Source: Myxococcota bacterium (GTDB taxonomy: Bacteria > Myxococcota > B64-G9). Taken from it: a DNA stretch of 64,000 nucleotides. Below the pieces are notes generated by a model. The model did no database searches, had not been told where the DNA came from, and was given only the letters and a program-made list of their open reading frames with translations. Both the position numbers and the translations under genes were made by a program. The stretch is from assembly GCA_022710975.1 (NCBI GenBank), contig JAKLGA010000003.1, positions 124,001 to 188,000 on the forward strand. The letters run 5' to 3'. Shown here piece by piece: positions 1 to 8,792 of this stretch (its first letter is position 1; every line of letters starts with the position of its first letter).

Positions 1-768
1 AGCCAGATCGAGCTCCGCCCCGGAGCGCTGACCCTGCCCCGGGAGGCCGGTCGGTTCCAGGTGGCGAACCCCGTGACCCGGGTCGAGCTGCGCACGGCGG
101 CCGAGCTGCTCGACTCCCCGCCCGCCGAGGTCGAGGCCGAGGCCAGCGTGTACGACCCGGGCGGCGACTGGGAGACGTGGAGCTACCTGGTGCAGGTGCC
201 GCTCACCCGGGCCCAGGGCACGGCCGAGCTCGCCCTCCAGGTCGACGTCTCGCGCGTGGACGGCGCCTTCCCGGCGGACATCACCGTGGGCGCCGAGCCC
301 GCCGGCGCGAGCGTGTCCGCCGTGCTCCTCCTCGACGGCGGGTACGAGCCGCTGACGGACGAGGTGCACTACGGCCCCTGCGAGCTGGCCGGGCCCCCCG
401 TGCGCACGGTCCAGGCGACCTCCGCCGCGGGCACGCGGGTGGAGCTCGAGCTGCGCTCGGGGGGGTGGGGCGGGGCCTGCAGCATGGTCGGCGAGACCGC
501 CTGCTACTTCCTCACCCGGGCGGCCTACGCGCGCGGCGCCTACCAGGAGGAGATCACCGACCGCTGGCAGCTCGTGTACAACGGCTCCCACCACAACTGG
601 GCCGATCGCTACCTGCTGCTGCTCGCGCCGCCGGACGGCGCCAGCGCCGCCCTGCTGATCCTGTCGCCGGACTTCTTCACCCAGCAGGGCGCGGCCCTGG
701 TGCACCTGGACGCGGGCCTGCAGGAGATCTCGCGGGAGGAGCTGACCACCTGGCAGCAGGGCCCCTGA
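1..768 (+). CDS. Hypothetical protein, 5' end outside the window
   Basis: The reading frame is open from the first base and ends at TGA 766-768, so this is the C-terminal part (255 visible residues) of a longer protein. A GTG at 61 could start a 235-residue product, but the coding frame continues upstream without a stop, so a partial gene is more likely. I see no catalytic motif. The visible part is rich in beta-strand-like segments with three scattered Cys and many Trp and Tyr, suggesting an exported beta-rich domain. It converges on the next gene, leaving only 13 bases between stops. Function unknown. Confidence 0.6.
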   Translation, partial: SQIELRPGALTLPREAGRFQVANPVTRVELRTAAELLDSPPAEVEAEASVYDPGGDWETWSYLVQVPLTRAQGTAELALQVDVSRVDGAFPADITVGAEPAGASVSAVLLLDGGYEPLTDEVHYGPCELAGPPVRTVQATSAAGTRVELELRSGGWGGACSMVGETACYFLTRAAYARGAYQEEITDRWQLVYNGSHHNWADRYLLLLAPPDGASAALLILSPDFFTQQGAALVHLDAGLQEISREELTTWQQGP

Positions 769-781
769 GCGGTGGCCCGCG

Positions 782-1156
782 CTAGGGCGCGAGCAGGGCG
801 TCGACCTCGGCCCGGGTGAGCTCGCTCCAGTCGGGCCGGACGAAGCGCGCCCCGTCCCGCTGGAAGCTCACCCGGTAGAAGCTCTCGGCGTAGCTCTCGA
901 GCTTGGAGCCGGTCTCCGGGCTGTGCTCGACGAACACCAGCTTGTCCGGGTCGAGCCCGCGCTCGGCCGTGAGCCGGGTGGCCAGCTCCGCGCAGAAGTT
1001 GGTCACCGAGGTGCCCGGGTTCTGGTCGAACAGCTCGGTCACCACCAGCACCTGCCGGTCCGGGCGGCGGACGAGCTTCAGCCCGCACAGGCTCGGCACC
1101 TCCCACAGGCCCGGGAAGTGGTACACCTCGTCCACGTACGCGAGGTCGGTCCTCAT
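782..1156 (-). CDS. Conserved-looking 124-residue protein coupled to a B12-radical SAM gene
   Basis: The ATG at 1154-1156 overlaps the stop of the upstream radical SAM gene as ATGA, so translation is coupled and the two products probably act together. The protein begins MRTDLAYVDEVYHFPGLW and has a soluble composition with no signal peptide or membrane segment. It has two Cys, both in the N-terminal half, and I recognise no family. The coupling to a radical SAM enzyme makes an accessory or substrate-binding role plausible, but that is inference from position only. Confidence 0.7.
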   Translation of the reverse strand: MRTDLAYVDEVYHFPGLWEVPSLCGLKLVRRPDRQVLVVTELFDQNPGTSVTNFCAELATRLTAERGLDPDKLVFVEHSPETGSKLESYAESFYRVSFQRDGARFVRPDWSELTRAEVDALLAP

Positions 1157-2442
1157 ACCCCGCGCTCCTCGTCCGTGAGCTCGCGGCCGAAGCTCTGGCG
1201 CACCAGATCGCGCCGGCGGCCCCTGTAGGTGCCGAGCGCCCGCTCGCGCGCCACCGCGCGCTGCAGCAGTTTCATCATCTTCATGCTCTGCGGCTCGTCC
1301 CGGTAGAAGGTCTCCCAGGCCAGGTGGTAGAGCTCCTGCAGCCGGGCCGGGCTCATGTGCTTGGGCTGGAAGACCACCTCGCCGGCCGTGTAGCGATCCC
1401 AGTCGTCGCTCAGGATGCGCTTCTGCTTGCGCAGATCGTCCCGGCACTTGGTGTGCGGGAAGGGGGTCAGCACGGTGAACTCGGCCAGATCCAGATCGAT
1501 CTCCAGCAGGAAGTCGATCAGCCGGCGGATGGAGTCCTCGGTCTGATCGTCCAGGCCGAGCAGGACGGTGCCCTCCACGGCGATGCCGTGGTCGTGGTAG
1601 CGCTTGACCCGCTGCCTGATGAAGTCGGAGGTGTCGAACACCGCCTGGTAGACGTACCAGGCCCCGGCCTGGGCGGCCAGCGCCAGGACCTCGTCGTCGT
1701 CCTCGATGGTGTGGCTGCACCAGGTCTTCTTGAACGGGATCATGGTACGGAACAGCTCCTTCTCCCACTCCTTGTCCTGGGCGAGGGAGTTGTCCACCAC
1801 GAACAGCCGCCCGTTGGGGATGGCGGCCAGCTCCTCGGCCACCCGCGCCATGGGCCGCGGGCGGAAGCTGCGCCCGCCCAGGTAGGCCACCGCGCACGGG
1901 TAGCACTTGAAGCGGCAGCCGCGCGAGGCGTGGAAGAGATCCACCATGCGCACGCCCTTGTGGTGGTACAGCTCGTCCCGGAGGATCGACCGCCGGGCCG
2001 GGCCGACCAGCTCGATGGGCGGGTGGGCCTGCATGAAGTTGTAGACCTTCTGCAGCCGCCCGTGCGCGAGGTCCTCGAGCACCGCGCCGAGCCGGCCCTC
2101 CACCTCGCCCAGGAACAGCGCGTCCGCGTGCGCCAGGGTCTCCTCGGCGTGCAGCATGCTGGCGATGCCGCCGAACAGCACGCGCAGGCCGCGGGCGCGG
2201 AGCTGGTCGGCCAGCGCCCAGCCGCGCTTCACCTGGCTGGTCAGCATCATCGAGATGCACACCAGGTCGCAGCCCTCGCAGGCGGCCAGCGCGTCGCGGG
2301 GATCGACGTTCTCGTCCAGGAAGTCGAGCTCGACCCCGGGCGGGAGCGCGGCCGCCATGACCACCGGGCCGTGGGGCGGGAGGTGGAAGGTGGTCTGGCC
2401 CTCGAGTTTCTTCCAGCGCGGGTAGATCAGCTCGATCTTCAC
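1153..2442 (-). CDS. B12-binding domain radical SAM protein
   Basis: 429 residues from a GTG start. The first ~150 residues read as a cobalamin-binding Rossmann-like domain (LDFLDENVDPRDALAACEG, then ISMMLTSQVKRGWALADQL and VLFGGI). The radical SAM domain follows, with the [4Fe-4S] motif CX3CX2C at C176, C180 and C183 (SRGCRFKCYPC). The C-terminal part fits a TIM-barrel plus helical tail. Family members (B12-rSAM) catalyse methylations and ring rearrangements on many substrates; the substrate here cannot be told. A GAGGAG element lies about 9 bases upstream of the GTG. It is coupled by ATGA to the 124-residue gene downstream. Confidence 0.9.
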   Translation of the reverse strand: MKIELIYPRWKKLEGQTTFHLPPHGPVVMAAALPPGVELDFLDENVDPRDALAACEGCDLVCISMMLTSQVKRGWALADQLRARGLRVLFGGIASMLHAEETLAHADALFLGEVEGRLGAVLEDLAHGRLQKVYNFMQAHPPIELVGPARRSILRDELYHHKGVRMVDLFHASRGCRFKCYPCAVAYLGGRSFRPRPMARVAEELAAIPNGRLFVVDNSLAQDKEWEKELFRTMIPFKKTWCSHTIEDDDEVLALAAQAGAWYVYQAVFDTSDFIRQRVKRYHDHGIAVEGTVLLGLDDQTEDSIRRLIDFLLEIDLDLAEFTVLTPFPHTKCRDDLRKQKRILSDDWDRYTAGEVVFQPKHMSPARLQELYHLAWETFYRDEPQSMKMMKLLQRAVARERALGTYRGRRRDLVRQSFGRELTDEERGV

Positions 2443-2488
2443 CTGGGTGGCTCCTCGCCGGTGCAGGATACCCGAGGGCCCGGGAATT

Positions 2489-2869
2489 TCAACCGCCCGC
2501 GCCGGCCGGGGGCCCCTGCAGTCGCTCGGTCAGGCGCCGGAGCGCCCAGCGGCTGAAGGCGTTCATGTAGCGCAGCACGTCCGGCCCGCCGATCCACAGG
2601 GCCGCGCCGTACAGCACCCAGGAGAAGGCGTACACCGCCGGCCCGCCCACCAGCCCGATCAGGGGCTCGCGCAGGTAGACGGCCAGCCCGGCCAGGGCGC
2701 CCACCGCCGGCCAGCCGAGCAGCATGCTCACCGCCAGCACCCCCAGCCCGGTGAGCAGCCGGCGCGAGGGGCGCTGGCGGAAGGTGGACAGGTCGGCGCG
2801 CTCGTCGAGCGCGCGCCGGATGTAGGGTCTGCGGGCCAGCCACCCGCCCACGCGCCTGCCCAGGCCCAT
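2489..2869 (-). CDS. Small membrane protein, unknown
   Basis: 126 residues from the ATG at 2867-2869, which sits 6-7 bases after a strong GGAGGA ribosome site; an in-frame start 20 codons earlier has no such site. After a basic N-terminus (MGLGRRVGGWLARRPYIRR) there are about two hydrophobic segments (LLTGLGVLAVSMLLGWPAVGALAGLAV and an AVYAFSWVLYGAALWI stretch), then a basic C-terminal tail. No enzyme motif is visible. It is the last gene of the minus-strand series that begins near 9.3 kb, 132 bases after the metalloprotease gene. Confidence 0.65.
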   Translation of the reverse strand: MGLGRRVGGWLARRPYIRRALDERADLSTFRQRPSRRLLTGLGVLAVSMLLGWPAVGALAGLAVYLREPLIGLVGGPAVYAFSWVLYGAALWIGGPDVLRYMNAFSRWALRRLTERLQGPPAGAGG

Positions 2870-3001
2870 GGCCGCTCCTCCGGCGCTGTACCTAGCCCCG
2901 TGTCGCTTCGCGCCACGGGACAAGAACATCTTCGCCCGGGAATCCGGGCTCGAGTTTCTAGCAGGAATCCCGGCACGAGGCCAGGCCGGCGCTCGCGCGG
3001 C

Positions 3002-4486
3002 TCACTCGAGGAAGGGCTGCCCGGGGCGCAGGCGCTCCGCGCGCAGCAGGCGCTCCACCAGGCGCTGCAGCCCGTCCAGGTCCCGGACCCGCAGCACCAG
3101 GATCGCCCGGCCGTCGGGCTCGAGGGCGGCGAAGGCGAGCTCCCCGCCGGGGGCGAGCAGCCGCTCGCGGTGGGGCTGCAGCACCGGCAGGGCGTCCACG
3201 GCGCGGGCGAGCTGGCCGAGCTGCCCCTCCGAGATGGCCAGCACCACGGTGGAGCTGCGCGCCTCGGCCAGCGCGGCCAGGGCGTCCGGCCCACCGGCGG
3301 GGGCCATGCGCGAGAAGGAGTTGATGCGGAAGCGCGCCCGCAGCGCCTGCCCGACCCGGCGGGTGTCCAGCGCATCGCCGTCGCACAGCAGCAGCACGTC
3401 GGTGAGCAGGTTGTCGAAACGGTAGATGGCCTCGGGGAAGCGGCCGGCGAAGCGCGCCACGGCCTGGTCGACGAAGGCCGCGTCCAGGCGCCGCCCCCGG
3501 GTCAGGTAGTCGTGCACCAGCGGGTACAGCGCCCGGGCGTAGCCCTCGATGGTGGCCTCGTTGTACCAGGGATCCTCGTCCAGCCGGCCGGTCAAGCGGG
3601 CGTAGGTCTCGCCGTTGCCCACGGCCGCGGCCAGGCCCTCGTTCAGCAGGCGGTAGGCGTAGCGGGCGTACGGGGAGGGGTTGGCGGCGAAGCGCGCGTC
3701 CAGCTCGCGCTGGCGCTCCAGGGGCTGCGCGTCCCACAGCGAGTGGCAGGCCTCGTGCACCAGGATGCCGAGGATCCCGTCCACGTCCTCCTTGTCGGTC
3801 AGCACCCCCAGGGTCTCGAGGTTCGCGCTGCTCATGGAGATCGAGTGCCCCTGCCGGCCCGGGATGGGGTACAGGCGCACCTCGAAGGGCACCCCCGGGG
3901 GCCACTCGGCGCCGATCAGCTCGCGCGCCGCGCCCAGGATGCCCGCCAGGTCTGCCTGGCGGGCGCGCGCCTCGAGCCGGGCCTGGAAGGTGGCCAGCTC
4001 GCCCCGGTGGGGCTCCCACAGCGCCTCCAGGTAGATCGGGTAGAGCGCCCGGTAGGTGGCGAAGAGGCGGGCGTGCTCGGGGAAGGGCAGCAGCCCGCGG
4101 CAGCGCAGCTCGAGGTCGTCGAGATCGCGCGCCTGGGCCGCGGCCAGCAGCATCAGCTCCGGCAGCATGCGCGCCTGCCGGCGGGCCTCGGGGTAGGACT
4201 GGAAGACGATCGACTCCCGCAGGCTGGGCGCCTCGTCCAGGATCGCGGCCAGCTGCGCGCGCACCTCGGGCGTCGCCTGGCGGCTCCGCTCGAAGGCCTC
4301 GCGCAGGGTGGTCGAGCGCATGCTGTCCCCGCGGGCGGTCTCGACGAACACCAGGAAGGCCGGCAGCGGGTTCAGCGCGAAGCGCAGCTCGAGCGGCTCC
4401 GCGGCCAGGGCCGCGGACGCCCCGGCGCACAGCCAGGCGAGCGCGGCGAACCCGTGGAACCCCTGGAGCGGCCTGCGGGCCGGCAT
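3002..4486 (-). CDS. Exported HExxH (gluzincin-like) metalloprotease
   Basis: 494 residues from the ATG at 4484-4486, behind AAAGGTGG. A signal peptide is evident (MPARRPLQGFHGFAALAWLC then AGASAALAA). The zinc motif HEACH lies at H244-H248 and is followed ~35 residues later by NEG (E283) in a LLNEGLAAAV context, the usual third-ligand arrangement of gluzincins. The zinc site therefore looks complete. The C-terminal ~200 residues carry no recognised domain. It lies 29 bases after the Cys-rich gene and is probably co-transcribed with it. I did not match it to a named peptidase family; periplasmic or cell-surface proteolysis is inferred. Confidence 0.8.
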   Translation of the reverse strand: MPARRPLQGFHGFAALAWLCAGASAALAAEPLELRFALNPLPAFLVFVETARGDSMRSTTLREAFERSRQATPEVRAQLAAILDEAPSLRESIVFQSYPEARRQARMLPELMLLAAAQARDLDDLELRCRGLLPFPEHARLFATYRALYPIYLEALWEPHRGELATFQARLEARARQADLAGILGAARELIGAEWPPGVPFEVRLYPIPGRQGHSISMSSANLETLGVLTDKEDVDGILGILVHEACHSLWDAQPLERQRELDARFAANPSPYARYAYRLLNEGLAAAVGNGETYARLTGRLDEDPWYNEATIEGYARALYPLVHDYLTRGRRLDAAFVDQAVARFAGRFPEAIYRFDNLLTDVLLLCDGDALDTRRVGQALRARFRINSFSRMAPAGGPDALAALAEARSSTVVLAISEGQLGQLARAVDALPVLQPHRERLLAPGGELAFAALEPDGRAILVLRVRDLDGLQRLVERLLRAERLRPGQPFLE

Positions 4487-4515
4487 GCGTGACCACCTTT
4501 CGCGCGCGCGGGCGT

Positions 4516-5769
4516 TCAGCGCGACTCGTAACACAGCGGCTGCAGATCGCGCTCCACCGAGAAGGCGGGCCGCAGCGACAGCAGGGTGGGCTCGTCGGGC
4601 AGGCAGATGCGGAAGAAGGAGTCGCACACCTGCCCGTCCTCGACCCGGCAGTCCAGATCGCTCAGGCAGCTCGGCAGCCAGTAGTCCCTAAACACCATCA
4701 GGTAGCGGGCGTCCCGGGGCTGGCAGCCCCAGTAGGGCTCGGCCAGCGTGCAGTAGCCGCCGGGCATGGCCGCGTCGCCGATCTCGGCCAGGCACAGGCC
4801 CTCGTCCAGGGGGTGCGCGCAGTCCTCGTCCGCGCCGCAGGAGTTGCCGAGCGTCTGCCCGCAGGCCGGATCGCCGGCGTAGTTCAGGTAGGCGTAGCAC
4901 TGGCCGCGGGGCACCGCCACCCCGTCGGGCCAGCAGGTCAGGCAGGACAGCGAGCCCGACGGATCGAGGTCCACGCACGAGTAGCCCGTGCGCGGGCACT
5001 GCAGCGAGGAGGCGCACGGCCGGATCCAGACCACCTCGCCCAGCGAGATGCCCGTGCCCCCCAGCGGCTGGCAGCCGAGCTCGGTCAGGCGCATGGCGCA
5101 CATGCCGCGCTGCAGGGCGTAGGCGCCGAGCTCCAGCAGGCACACGCCCTGCGCGCCGCAGTCCCCGTCCGCGGCGCAGGCCGCCCCCAGCGGCACGCCG
5201 CACTCCTCGGTGCCCTGCACGCCTTGGTAGTCGCCGCCGCAGTCGAGCGGCACCGCGGCGAGCGAGAAGCCGCGCTCGAGCGGCGCCCCGGTGGGCGACT
5301 GCTCCTTGGGCAGCGGCGCGGGCGCGTACAGCAGCACGCGGTCCTCGGCCCCGCCCACCAGCTCGGAGGGGGAGGCGCCCGGGGTGAAGCGGCCGTTCCC
5401 GTCGCGGTCCTGGTACACCAGGATCAGCGCCAGCCCCCAGGGGGGGTCGGCGGCCACCAGGTCCTCCGCCCCGGGCGGGTAGAACACGCGGATCTCGAAC
5501 ACGGAGGGGAAGTCCACCGAGACCGAGGCCGAGGCCTGCTCGCGCAGCTCCTCGACCGGCACCTGGCTCTGGCCGGAGGGGCTCCAGAAGAGCGACACCT
5601 TGAGCTCGCCGCCCGGCAGCGTGCCCTCGTAGGACACCACCCGCCCGCGGAAGGCGAACAGCGGCTCGCCGCGGTAGCCCTCGTCCACCAGGGGGTCGCA
5701 GGCCAACCCCAAGGCGGCGCCCGCCACAGCCGTGGCGAGCAGGCACACCAGCCGCGCCTGGCAGCCCAC
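4516..5769 (-). CDS. Cys-rich secreted protein, possible lipoprotein
   Basis: 417 residues. The GTG start directly abuts the TAG of the caspase gene, and GGAGG lies 6-7 bases upstream, so it is translationally linked. The N-terminus is a signal sequence ending LGLACDPL; the Cys could be lipidated but the -3 residue is atypical. An N-terminal beta-rich part (~30-230) is followed by Cys-rich repeats of the form C-x-x-D-x-D-C ... GxC (for example CGADEDC and CLSDLDC), a pattern common in myxobacterial surface proteins. No enzymatic site is visible. A role at the surface alongside the caspase-like protein is inferred from operon position. Confidence 0.75.
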   Translation of the reverse strand: MGCQARLVCLLATAVAGAALGLACDPLVDEGYRGEPLFAFRGRVVSYEGTLPGGELKVSLFWSPSGQSQVPVEELREQASASVSVDFPSVFEIRVFYPPGAEDLVAADPPWGLALILVYQDRDGNGRFTPGASPSELVGGAEDRVLLYAPAPLPKEQSPTGAPLERGFSLAAVPLDCGGDYQGVQGTEECGVPLGAACAADGDCGAQGVCLLELGAYALQRGMCAMRLTELGCQPLGGTGISLGEVVWIRPCASSLQCPRTGYSCVDLDPSGSLSCLTCWPDGVAVPRGQCYAYLNYAGDPACGQTLGNSCGADEDCAHPLDEGLCLAEIGDAAMPGGYCTLAEPYWGCQPRDARYLMVFRDYWLPSCLSDLDCRVEDGQVCDSFFRICLPDEPTLLSLRPAFSVERDLQPLCYESR

Positions 5770-7344
5770 CTAGAGCCTCCAGGCCAGTCCGCCCGCGGCC
5801 CACCAGGTGATGGCCGCCCGCGTCTCGGCCCCGGTCACGGCCCCGCCCTCGAGCAGGGCCTGATCGAACACCCAGGCCACCGGGCCGGCCTCGATCCGCA
5901 GCTCCAGCCCCGCCCCCAGCGGGACGTCCAGGCCGGCCAGCGCCCCGAACCCGAAGCTCCAGGAGGAGCGGTCCCCGGCCCGGCCGAGGGTCTCGAAGGC
6001 CTGGGTGTGCCAGGCGCCCTCGACCAGCAGGCCGACCGACAGGCTCACGTACGGCAGGTCGATCACCCGCACCGCGCTCAGCCCCACGGCCAGCTCGTCC
6101 TGGGTGGACGAGACCAGGCCGTCCGCCGAGTCGAGCGCCGAGCGCGCCCAGCGCAGCCGCAGCCCCAGGCTGAGCCAGGGCAGATCCAGGCTCACCCCGA
6201 CCAGCGCGCCCGGGGCCACGGCCTCGCCGCCCAGCACCTCGCCGCGCGCCGCGCCGTAGGCGAAGACGCTCGCCTCCACCTCGCTCTCGCCGCCGCCCTT
6301 GCGCAGCAGCCGGGCGTACTCCACCCGGCGCCCGTCCTGGGCGGACAGCTCCAGCTCCTGGCCGGCCTGGAGCTCGACCCGGTACTCCAGGTAGTGATCG
6401 GGGGTGCGGCGCTGGACGAAGTAGCGCCCCGCCGGCAGCACCAGCCGGGCGCCGCCCGCCTCCACGGCCACCTCGGCCGCCACCGGCCCGCCCTCCTCCT
6501 GCTCGAGCACCAGGTAGAAGCCGGCCTCGCCCAGCGACAGCCGGCCGGAGCGGTTGCGGTCGTGGGTCAGCCGGCTGAGCACCAGCTCGCCCTTGCCCTT
6601 GATGTCGTACTGGTAGGTGGGGTGCTGCAGCTGCATGGTGCGGCCGCTGGAGCGCAGCGTCTGCTGGTAGGTGTAGCGGTAGGCCTCGTCGAGGGTGATC
6701 TGCCCGTCGCGGTCGCTGTCCGCCGCCCCGCGCAGCGCGTTGACCAGGTGGTGCGAGAAGAACGAGGCCCTCAGCTGGTCCGCCTCGTGGCTGTCCTCGC
6801 CGGCCGCGCTGGAGGTGATGATGGCCAGCCCCTCGGCCTGCAGCCGATCGTCCAGACGGATCTCGAACGGCTCGGCCTCGCGCAGGCCCTTGACCCGCGT
6901 GGCGCCGCCCGAGCGGCAGGAGTCGAGCACCAGCAGCCGTACGGCGGCGGGTGAGCCCAGCATGATGGCGTTCAGCTCGTCGAACGCGAGCGTGCTCGCG
7001 CCGAGGTGCAGGCCGGCGGCGTCCGCGTGGCCGGAGTAGAAGACGATCAGCACCGCGCCCTGCCGGGGCTGCTGGCGGATGCGGGCGTTCTGCTCGAGCA
7101 CCACCCGCCGCAGCGCGTCCGCGTCCTCGCCCAGCACCAGCACCGTGTTCTGCGCCGGCACCCCGCCCAGCCGCTGCAGCACCGCGGCCAGCTCGGTCGC
7201 GTCCCGCTCCGCGTAGCGCAGCGGCAGGTCCCCGGGGTGCCCCTGGTTGTTGCCGGCGGACACCAGGTAGAGCTCGGCCGCGCCTGCCGGCAGGGCCAGC
7301 GCGAGCAGGGCGACGACGAGCAGCGTGTGGCGGAGGCTCTTCAC
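5770..7344 (-). CDS. Caspase-like (peptidase C14) protein with EF-hand-like loops and C-terminal beta domain
   Basis: 524 residues from GTG 7342-7344; upstream in-frame codons belong to a shadow ORF. A signal peptide (HTLLVVALLALALPAGAA) suggests export. The p20-like domain has the His-Cys dyad in the expected contexts, FYSGH (H106) and LDSCRSG (C143). Acidic loops DSDRDGQITLDE (from D209) and DRNRSGRLSLGE resemble Ca-binding EF-hand or dockerin loops. From ~residue 360 the sequence has alternating hydrophobic strands and ends AGGLAWRL, like an outer-membrane barrel. It is preceded by the anti-sigma gene (50-base gap). The dyad looks active; the target is unknown. Confidence 0.85.
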   Translation of the reverse strand: MKSLRHTLLVVALLALALPAGAAELYLVSAGNNQGHPGDLPLRYAERDATELAAVLQRLGGVPAQNTVLVLGEDADALRRVVLEQNARIRQQPRQGAVLIVFYSGHADAAGLHLGASTLAFDELNAIMLGSPAAVRLLVLDSCRSGGATRVKGLREAEPFEIRLDDRLQAEGLAIITSSAAGEDSHEADQLRASFFSHHLVNALRGAADSDRDGQITLDEAYRYTYQQTLRSSGRTMQLQHPTYQYDIKGKGELVLSRLTHDRNRSGRLSLGEAGFYLVLEQEEGGPVAAEVAVEAGGARLVLPAGRYFVQRRTPDHYLEYRVELQAGQELELSAQDGRRVEYARLLRKGGGESEVEASVFAYGAARGEVLGGEAVAPGALVGVSLDLPWLSLGLRLRWARSALDSADGLVSSTQDELAVGLSAVRVIDLPYVSLSVGLLVEGAWHTQAFETLGRAGDRSSWSFGFGALAGLDVPLGAGLELRIEAGPVAWVFDQALLEGGAVTGAETRAAITWWAAGGLAWRL

Positions 7345-7394
7345 GGCTCCATCCTGCACCAAGTGGCCCGCCGGGACAATCGCGCCCCGGCGCA

Positions 7395-8165
7395 TCAACG
7401 CGCCTTGCGCAGGAGGAAGGAGGCCACCCGGCAGCCCTCCGGGGCGCGCACGGCGCCCGGTCCGGCCCCGGGGGACAGCTCGTCCGGCCCGAACGGCCGC
7501 GGGCAGTGCACCAGGTGGATCCACTCGTCGCCGGGGGCCTCGTCCAGCTCCACGGCGCCCTCCAGCGGGCCGGTGGAGCCGGCCTGGGCGGGCCGCGAGG
7601 CGGCGCCTGGGCCGAACGGGTGGCAGGGCTCCAGCCGGCCCTGGGCGTCCTGGGCCACCAGCAGCACGTGCCCGGCCACGGGCAGCTCCAGGGTGAAGCG
7701 CAGCCGGTCCCCGGCCTGGAACGAGTCGCCGCTCAGCGCCTCGGCCACCCGCTCCCCGCGCTTGAGGAACACGTTCAGGCCGAGCGAGCCCTTGGCGCGC
7801 ACGACCGGCTCCTGCGGCCCCGGGGGCGGGGACCAGAAGGCGACGGCCAGGAGCACCAGGGCGGCCGCCGCGGCCGCGCCCAGCGCGCCGAAGCGCACCC
7901 ACGAGAGGCTCCACCAGGGGCGGGCCGGCGGCTCCTCGAGCCTCGCCAGGATCCCCGCGAGCAGGCGGTCGGGCCGGGCCTCGGGGAAGGCGGCGAAGCC
8001 CTGGGTGCGCAGCGCCATGCGCTCCGCGCAAACCTCGCACCCCCCGGCGTGCTCCCTGAGCGCTCGCGCCTGCTCAGGCGGGAGCTCCCCGGCGTGCAGC
8101 CGGTCCAGGGTCAGGTCCGAGGGACAGCCCGCAGGCCGTCCGGCGAGGTTTTCCGTGAAGCGCAT
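7395..8165 (-). CDS. Anti-sigma factor, zinc-finger type with periplasmic DUF4384-like domain
   Basis: 256 residues. The N-terminus has the zinc-finger anti-sigma pattern, with LDRLHAGEL followed by HAGGCEVC (HX3CX2C). A single membrane segment (FGALGAAAAAALVLLAVAFW) follows at about 90-110, then a beta-rich periplasmic domain resembling the DUF4384 type (GDRLRFTLELPVAGHVLLVAQD). The gene lies 30 bases downstream of the ECF sigma gene, the usual sigma/anti-sigma order, so it most likely sequesters that sigma factor at the membrane and responds to an envelope signal. The exact class of the sensor domain is uncertain. Confidence 0.8.
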   Translation of the reverse strand: MRFTENLAGRPAGCPSDLTLDRLHAGELPPEQARALREHAGGCEVCAERMALRTQGFAAFPEARPDRLLAGILARLEEPPARPWWSLSWVRFGALGAAAAAALVLLAVAFWSPPPGPQEPVVRAKGSLGLNVFLKRGERVAEALSGDSFQAGDRLRFTLELPVAGHVLLVAQDAQGRLEPCHPFGPGAASRPAQAGSTGPLEGAVELDEAPGDEWIHLVHCPRPFGPDELSPGAGPGAVRAPEGCRVASFLLRKAR

Positions 8166-8195
8166 GGCGTGCCCCAGCGTCCTCCGTCGCCCTAC

Positions 8196-8729
8196 TTAAC
8201 CCGCCGCCCCTGGATCCGGGCAACCACCAGGCTCCGGAGGGGTCCCCGGCGGCGCGGTCAAGGCCTCGGACTGCTTGCGGAATCTATCCAGGAGGTTGCC
8301 GACGGTGCGCCTCGAGACCCCGAGGATCTCGGCCGCCTCCTCGTGGCTCATGCCGTCCACCAGCACGTAGATGGCAGCGGCCGCGCAGCTCTCGTCCACC
8401 ACGGCCAGCACCTTGCGGATCTCGGTCAGGTCCTCGGCGGAGGGCGCGCCCCGGGGGCCGTCGGGCTGGGCGCAGCCGTGCTCCTCCCACAGCTCGCGCC
8501 GCCGGCGGCGGTCGCGGATGCGGTTGAAGCAGTAGTTGGTGGTGATGCGGTAGAGCCAGGTGGTCACCTGGCCGCGCTCCTCCCAGGCCTGGGGGTAGCG
8601 CAGCACCCGGATGAACACCTCCTGGGTGGCCTCGTCCGCGTCGGCCGCGTTGCCCAAGAGGTAGCGCGCCCGGCGGTAGACCGCCGGGGCGTGCTTGGCG
8701 AACAGCTCGGATACCTCGTCGCGCTTCAA
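8196..8729 (-). CDS. ECF-type RNA polymerase sigma factor
   Basis: 177 residues. Region 2 is recognisable (LFAKHAPAVYRRARYLLGNA, then DEATQEVFIRVLRYP and TTWLYRITTNYCFNRIRDRRRR), and region 4 has the helix-turn-helix MSHEEAAEILGVSRRTVGNL. The start is TTG at 8727-8729: a stop lies four codons further upstream and no other start precedes region 2. No clear Shine-Dalgarno is seen. It heads the anti-sigma/caspase/Cys-rich set and probably directs transcription of that set and of itself, though I could not identify its promoter sequence. Confidence 0.88.
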   Translation of the reverse strand: MKRDEVSELFAKHAPAVYRRARYLLGNAADADEATQEVFIRVLRYPQAWEERGQVTTWLYRITTNYCFNRIRDRRRRRELWEEHGCAQPDGPRGAPSAEDLTEIRKVLAVVDESCAAAAIYVLVDGMSHEEAAEILGVSRRTVGNLLDRFRKQSEALTAPPGTPPEPGGCPDPGAAG

Positions 8730-8792
8730 GGCAGGGGGATACTACACATCCTCCCCGAGGCGTGGCAACCACGGCGAAGGGCGGAGCGAGCC

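Noticed and set aside
2934-2949. GCCCGG-N4-CCGGGC inverted repeat considered as terminator
   Set aside because: No T tract on either strand and GC-rich self-complementary hexamers are expected by chance in this composition.
4489-6954. 821-codon plus-strand frame opposite the Cys-rich and caspase genes
   Set aside because: Composition is of low complexity (Gln, Gly, Ala, His and Arg) and no fold or start signal is evident. The minus strand carries the caspase dyad and coupled starts.
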